Assembly (NCBI GenBank): GCA_933207985.1
Contig: OW240916.1
Span: 300,327,561 to 300,391,560 of the forward strand
Direction: 5' to 3'
Length of the DNA: 64,000 nt
Source: Pelobates cultripes
Taxonomy: Eukaryota > Chordata > Amphibia > Anura > Pelobatidae
Shown here: positions 58,581-64,000 of the stretch, in pieces
Position numbering within the stretch: position 1 is the stretch's first letter
Layout: each line of letters starts with the position of its first letter
The notes under the pieces: model-generated
Seen by the model: only the letters and a program-made list of their open reading frames with translations
Told to the model about the DNA's origin: nothing
Databases searched by the model: none
Position numbers and translations under genes: made by a program

Positions 58581-61500
58581 TCGTAAAATAAAATAAAAAA
58601 ATTACAGTTGAACAAGCATATATGAAAATTCTATGCGTTTTTGGGGAGTTAAAAAGCTAACTGTCCTTCCAGGGTTAATCTCAAGTTCCATGCCAGTTAT
58701 TTCTGTTCTCTGTACCCCAGACCACAATTTAGAATTATAAAAAATAACCATTAACATTTTGTGCAAGTGAATAGAAGCTAGACATGCAGAAAATAGTGTA
58801 GTGTCATCATGGCAGTTGTTATTTGTCAGGTCCTTTCATGTGTGTCTGGAAGATAAAGACTATGGAGAGTACAATAAGACAACAGCTATCAGGATTTTTG
58901 AGGCACGTTTCCTCATCATGAGGGTTCATATAAATCAATGCTGTCCACATACAATGGGAGTTCTTTATTTTTGGAGTGCTGGAAAAAGTATACAGGTTTA
59001 TAGCGACATGGCAACATGTGTAGATACGACATGAAACTTAACGAAAATGTTAGCATTTCCAGAAAACTGCACTTTTTATGAGATACACTAAACAAGCTTA
59101 AATGGTCTTTAGTGCAGGAGTCAGAAACGATTATGAAAGGATTATTGAGTGCTTTAGCACATAGACATACAGGGATACCCTCAGTGGCTTAGTGAGTTCT
59201 GAACACCAGTGAACCAGACATATGAAATTTTTGCAGGAAATAATAGCAAAACCAGCTTGTGACTATTCATAGTTTGTATATGCTGCTACATTTACTGATG
59301 ATCTAACATTACAGCATGTATGCATGTATACTAAACATTAGAAAACTTAACATTGGTGTTCCTTTAAAACATGTCACTATGAGGTGAACCAATAACCCAA
59401 GCTAACCAAGGGAAATTAAAAGGCATTATTAGGGAGGCATAATGTAATCTGCAGTTCACACTGCTTTCCCTATCACAAATACAGGGATTTTGCCCAAATC
59501 CCGTGCTTGTCCTACCGTGGTCCCCACAGTCAGACTGAGTCCCAATGAGCCAAACATGACCACTTCACTGGCTCCATGACATAGGAAGAGGCAATTTGCA
59601 GTTCCCATTGTTCTGTTTACTCCTGGCAACATTGTCCTGGAAGGATTGGTGTGAGGCTTGGGATCTATTTTTCCCTCTCTGGGAGTATGGGGGTAAATCC
59701 TCTCATGGCCCTCAACCAAGGCATGCGGCAGTGGGTGATGACCATCTTGGTAATCTTGTCAGCTTTGGGAGGTCAGCACTATTACCTCCCCTGTTACAGG
59801 ATTGGTACCTTGGAGTCCTTTTGCAAAATCAGGACTGGCCTGGGCATGTGGATTAACAGGAGGTGAGTATTGCAACCAATTGTCTCTATGTTGCTCCTTC
59901 TCAGGCCTGCCCTGCATGCTGTCCAGTCACAGCCAGAAATCAGTGAAGAGCCTCCCTAGCCACATCATGATTATCTTCGTTGGATGTCGTGTGGCAGTGG
60001 TATGTAGTGTGTCTGCCATTTAAACTTGGGCTGGGAGTCAGGCCTTATGTATTCAGGGTGCTTGCAGGGCCACTGGCTCACCCATAAACCAAAGCCTGTG
60101 AGCATGTGTCTGGATGACCCTCGCCTGTGGGGGAGATAGGAACCACTACCGCCTCCACTTTTTCTGGCAGGAATGTCAGTGGGAAGATCAAGTGCCTCTC
60201 CCCACAGAACAGTTTCAGGGCTAGACCTCAGGTCAAAATGTCTCAAAATGTGCCTCTGGGTATCACAGGATGCTAGCAACACAAATCGTATTGGTTGTCA
60301 AAAAGTAAAAGATCAATATCTTGCTCAATTTTGGAGTTTCCATTTAGAGCTTATTCCCTGTTTAACCGTTGGGTATGGCAGCCAAGTATATGGATCTTGA
60401 TATGTCAAACAGTATTCCATGGCAGAGTTGATCAACATTTAAAATGATCTGAAAACTGTTCCCCAGATTAACATAAAGTATATTATTACTTTAGGTATTC
60501 AACATGGCTCAACAGCTAAGTAAAGCTGACATACAATGTGAATGCCCTTCGTTCCCATGATGCAGTGCACTTGTGCTCTCTGAGTCACTTTGAAAGAATA
60601 AGAGTGCATGAGGCATCAAGAGAATTATGGGAAAATGGAAGCACACACAGCCAAAAGTGCCAAACCAAATGTGTTCTGTTTTTACCTGCATTGGATTCCT
60701 GAAAGAAATAAAAACTCCCTTGAACAGATCTATCATCCACTAGCTTAGACAGAACTCAAAGTCTACGTTAAAGCAACAAGAAACTTTATGCCTCAATATA
60801 CAATTGTAAAATTAAAGGTTTACTGATGTTACTTTGTTTAGCTATGTTACTAAATTTGTTACATTGTATAATTGTATTGTCAGTTATATACAAATATTAA
60901 CATCCATTTTTTGAAGTTATGCCAAGCACTGAGCAGGGAACAACACGTGCCCTTTTAAGACCAAAAACAGGCATAATATTTGGCATATAGAAAAACCCAA
61001 AATGTTTTTAAATGAATCTCTTTGAGAATGTAAGGATCATCAATACATAGAAAATGACTCAGGGGACTTTTCTTATGCATAATGTTGCAAAAGAAATGAA
61101 TATCCAACAAGAAATTCAAGGATTCAAAACTTTATTCAGTATATGGAAGTTTACCTGGGATAATATAACTTGAGCTTTACCCAAAAGAATAAAATAAATA
61201 ACTCGAAATGTGAAACATCCTATCTCTTGATTTGCATGAGGTTTTGTATGGTTACCTCTATTTTAGATGTAGAGCAGTATTTAGTTGGTTATCCCACTTT
61301 CTCTCTCAAGGTAGTTTCTTTTTTTTCTTCTCTCTTTACCTTGTAGTATTTTATATATCTCCACAACAAAAACGATAATAAATAGGATTGGAATAAACCT
61401 TTAAATGATATTCAAGAGTCATTTTATGTTTCATATGTTTGTGTTAATAATACCCTATTGGCTGTCACTTGGTCCCTCCCATTTGTTTACCTACAAAAAG

Positions 61501-61929
61501 GGGAAATAAGCTGGAAATGTACCTTGAGTCCAGTGCTTGGTCAAGATTTGAGCAGTCTTGTCCAAGGTCCAATCAAATGCTTTTTATAGAGAACCTCAGA
61601 TGCATGTGCACTGCAAATGTGCCAATCAACATCTTTTGATAGTGACACATTGAATCCAATGTGTCTCTATCAGAAGCAGTGGACTCTACACCATGTGCAT
61701 GGCATTGTGCTCCCATGGCAGATTGGGGATCAGAGGAAGGAGAGAGGGAGTCTGGTCTACAAAGAGGAGGGTGGACCATATGTAGAGGTGGGGAGGGCAA
61801 AGATTAAGAAGGGAAGGGACATATCCACACAGCACTGCTGACAAGGGAAGAAGCAGATGCTGTCCATCACTAGTGTGCAGATCATGCTGACGACCGAAGT
61901 GATTTTTGCACAGGACTGACATTAAGCAG
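58581..61929. other. Intergenic; unexplained GC-balanced block at 59450-60310
   Basis: Mostly AT-rich DNA. 59450-60310 is less AT-rich, and several overlapping 70-100-codon frames stay open on both strands, but none shows a known motif or good splice sites. It may be an old, unrecognised repeat. TTGAGGCACGTTTCCTCATC near 58898 hints at another dispersed repeat. Confidence 0.35.
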
Positions 61930-62500
61930 TCCAGAACAGAGTTACATACACTGTGAGGGAATATATCTTGATTTCAATGTTCAGCGTAATTAAATTAAGG
62001 CCTACCTCTGATGCTCTTTATATGTAATGAACTTTTTCTCTGTAAAATGCTGTATACGTGTCAGCATAAGTTGCGTTCTCTGTGTATTCTAGCCCCCACC
62101 GGAGCACTTATTTTGAGAAACTGTACATTGTGTGACTGTTTGCTAGCTAATTTTGTCTCTGCGACCTTCCTATCTTATGAAATATGTAACCACATATTGT
62201 TTTGTAAACTAATTTTATATCTTATGAAATATGTAGCCACATTACCTAATTTTATCTTTTGACTTTCCTATCTTTAACTACATTATTTATTTTTAAACTT
62301 TATTTTTAAACCTTCAAGCTAAGCTGCAACAATATTGTGTATAAATACACCCTACTTTGAATAAACGAACAGGAAGTAATTCTGGACGCACAACCATTTG
62401 TGTTGTGTGCTAATTGCTTCTCCAGGAACCTGATATAATTTGGGTTCCCCTGAATATAAGTATTGGATCCTTTGTCCATGTCAACACCAGGGGGGTAACT
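61930..62500 (+). mobile_element. Possible solo LTR (low confidence)
   Basis: TGTATAAATACACCC (about 62337) resembles a TATA box, and TTTGAATAAACG (about 62356) a poly(A) signal. They are spaced as in a retroviral-type LTR, and GTGTTGTGTGCTAATTGC follows. An internal repeated ATCTTATGAAATATGTA (62173 and 62220) lies upstream. No terminal dinucleotides, target duplication or second copy was found. Confidence 0.3.
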
Positions 62501-64000
62501 AGATCCCAGCACAAAAGTGCAAATTTTTCTATATAGTTAGCGGTTGAAGTTTAAACGCTGCACATACAAATTGCTTGAGTGCTTCTAAATGCAGAAGCGG
62601 TCATGGGGGCAAGATTAACCCTTTAATATTTTATAAACCATATATTGGTATTTTTAAATGAATAGTGCATTTTTTAAGAATAGAAATATTCTATTAATAC
62701 TTAATTATTGGTGCATTTGGACATTACCAGACATTTTGTAAACTAGCAGTTGTTACCATAGCAACCAATCCTTTCCGAGATCTTACAAAAAAAGTAAAAA
62801 AAAATGACTTTCCATTTCCACTGAACAATTTATCACAATCACAATGAACTACAGGTTACAGAGACTCCTGTTGTTAAAGCTGGGCATGCAAAAGGCCAAA
62901 AAGGTTGAGTAAAAGCAATTAGGGAGATATTTCTCTATCATCCATCATGGATTAATTATCATAACTTTGGCAGGTTCTACTTAAGAAAAAAAAGACTACA
63001 TAGTATTATCACCTACTTTACATATTTAATGCTAAGTCAGATTTGTTTTTAAGCTAGTTTATATATATATATATAATGTATTTATTTATTTTTATATTAA
63101 CAGTCATTGTTAAAAAAAAGAAATGACCTCTGTTGGCTGATATCAGTTGACCTTCTGAATTCCCACTTGTTAGATAAAATACATGCGTATACATTTATAA
63201 GCAGTTCCTGTAAGCTTGCAGGTATACTCTACATGCAGCTTTTGAATAGGACATGGAATGATAATGCATATACCAAAAATATGTGAACTTATTTAGTTCC
63301 AAGTAGGGATTTTTCTGATTCATGCTAGAGAATTTCATGAATGGCTTTCTCTACATAAACTTATAAAATGTTAGGTGTTCACAAAACTTACACACAAATT
63401 ATTCACTTTGCAGGGATCAGCAAGCAAAGACTGAACTTTTGGGAGGATTCTCATGAGGAATTTGAGCAAGGGTTTGGGTAGGTCTTAGTTCTCAGAAGGA
63501 ACCTAATCGTGAGCGGCACATTAGGAACCTTTATATGGCGATGGAGCCTAATGCTAAAGCCCCAATGAGGCAGCTACCGTGGACTCCAGATATTTTATTA
63601 TTTACTTATTCTTACCTATGTCATCTGGTGCCCCTCTGTTTTTAGAGTTGGTAGACTAGACTAGCTCTTGTTAGGTTTCTGAATGCAGAATGTGCTGATG
63701 TTAAGTGACCACATATGACTAGAACAAGGACCAAAGTCTGCCCATCCCCACAGCTGAAGGAGGTATGCTGGAAGGCATAGATTAGCAACTGCTTATCTTT
63801 ATAACGAATTTCCATAAAAGCTAACATACATTTTTTCCTATTTTTGTATTTAGCATTTTTTATATCAAGCTATGTTTTACTAAAAATGTTTGAAACATAA
63901 TACTCTTCACTACTATATATACTTCTACCCCATGTATCAAATGTGCCATCCAGCTTCAATTTGGAATATAACCAAATCCCCCAAATCCATCTATTTTTTA
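62501..64000. other. Intergenic, no gene seen
   Basis: AT-rich. CAGGGGGGTAACTA at about 62488 resembles a hAT end without a partner. A short AT microsatellite lies at 63059-63076. 63421-63480 follows an acceptor-like TTTGCAG and is briefly open, but was not accepted as an exon. Confidence 0.4.

Noticed and set aside
63421..63480. Exon-like segment after TTTGCAG with a GTAGGT donor
   Set aside because: Short, with a weak polypyrimidine tract and no supporting neighbours; not listed as an exon.

Overview
The window looks like repeat-dense intergenic DNA from a vertebrate, most likely a frog. That is inferred from the mix of elements: L1-type and L2-type LINEs, a Penelope-like element (PLE), Tc1/mariner copies, hAT elements and many TTAA-flanked MITEs. 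The base composition is AT-rich, and I find no recognisable host gene. All the long open frames belong to transposable elements or simple repeats. Only two short stretches look like possible host exons, at 25002-25199 and 41886-41924; neither is identified.

Layout. 1-4802 is a decayed L1-like LINE, ending at a 100-base assembly gap (4803-4902). The same 4.8 kb recurs at 14155-18956 with about 15 substitutions and no length change; there it has its 5' region as well (from about 12310). Both copies carry the same 1.2-kb hAT element in the reverse transcriptase (RT) region, and telomere-like repeats where the endonuclease domain should be. 4903-12300 holds a Tc1 3' end, an AT-rich TTAA element, three small hAT elements (one nested in another) and a tandem duplication. 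18957-25001 holds two more hAT-like elements filled with C-rich minisatellites. 25761-37917 holds LTR pieces of one family, a broken L2 LINE, two antisense Tc1 copies, TTAA MITEs and an internally deleted L1. 37918-51735 is mostly unique AT-rich sequence with scattered MITEs, including a pair of elements built as chains of hairpins.

The most notable locus is 51753-58563, a composite PLE. A 5'-truncated copy lies on the minus strand, back to back with a plus-strand copy that has two full 890-bp pseudo-LTRs. The whole unit is flanked by a perfect 17-bp direct repeat, so it appears to have inserted in one event. Each of its three pseudo-LTRs holds a hammerhead-ribozyme-like core. The plus-strand ORF is open, but most of its RT domain is missing through an in-frame deletion, while the GIY-YIG endonuclease looks complete. 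The minus-strand copy keeps the RT catalytic box but has a frameshift and a premature stop. 58581-64000 is mostly unannotated, with one possible solo LTR.

No operons or host pathway can be described. The content is a record of repeated transposon insertion, nesting, deletion and duplication.
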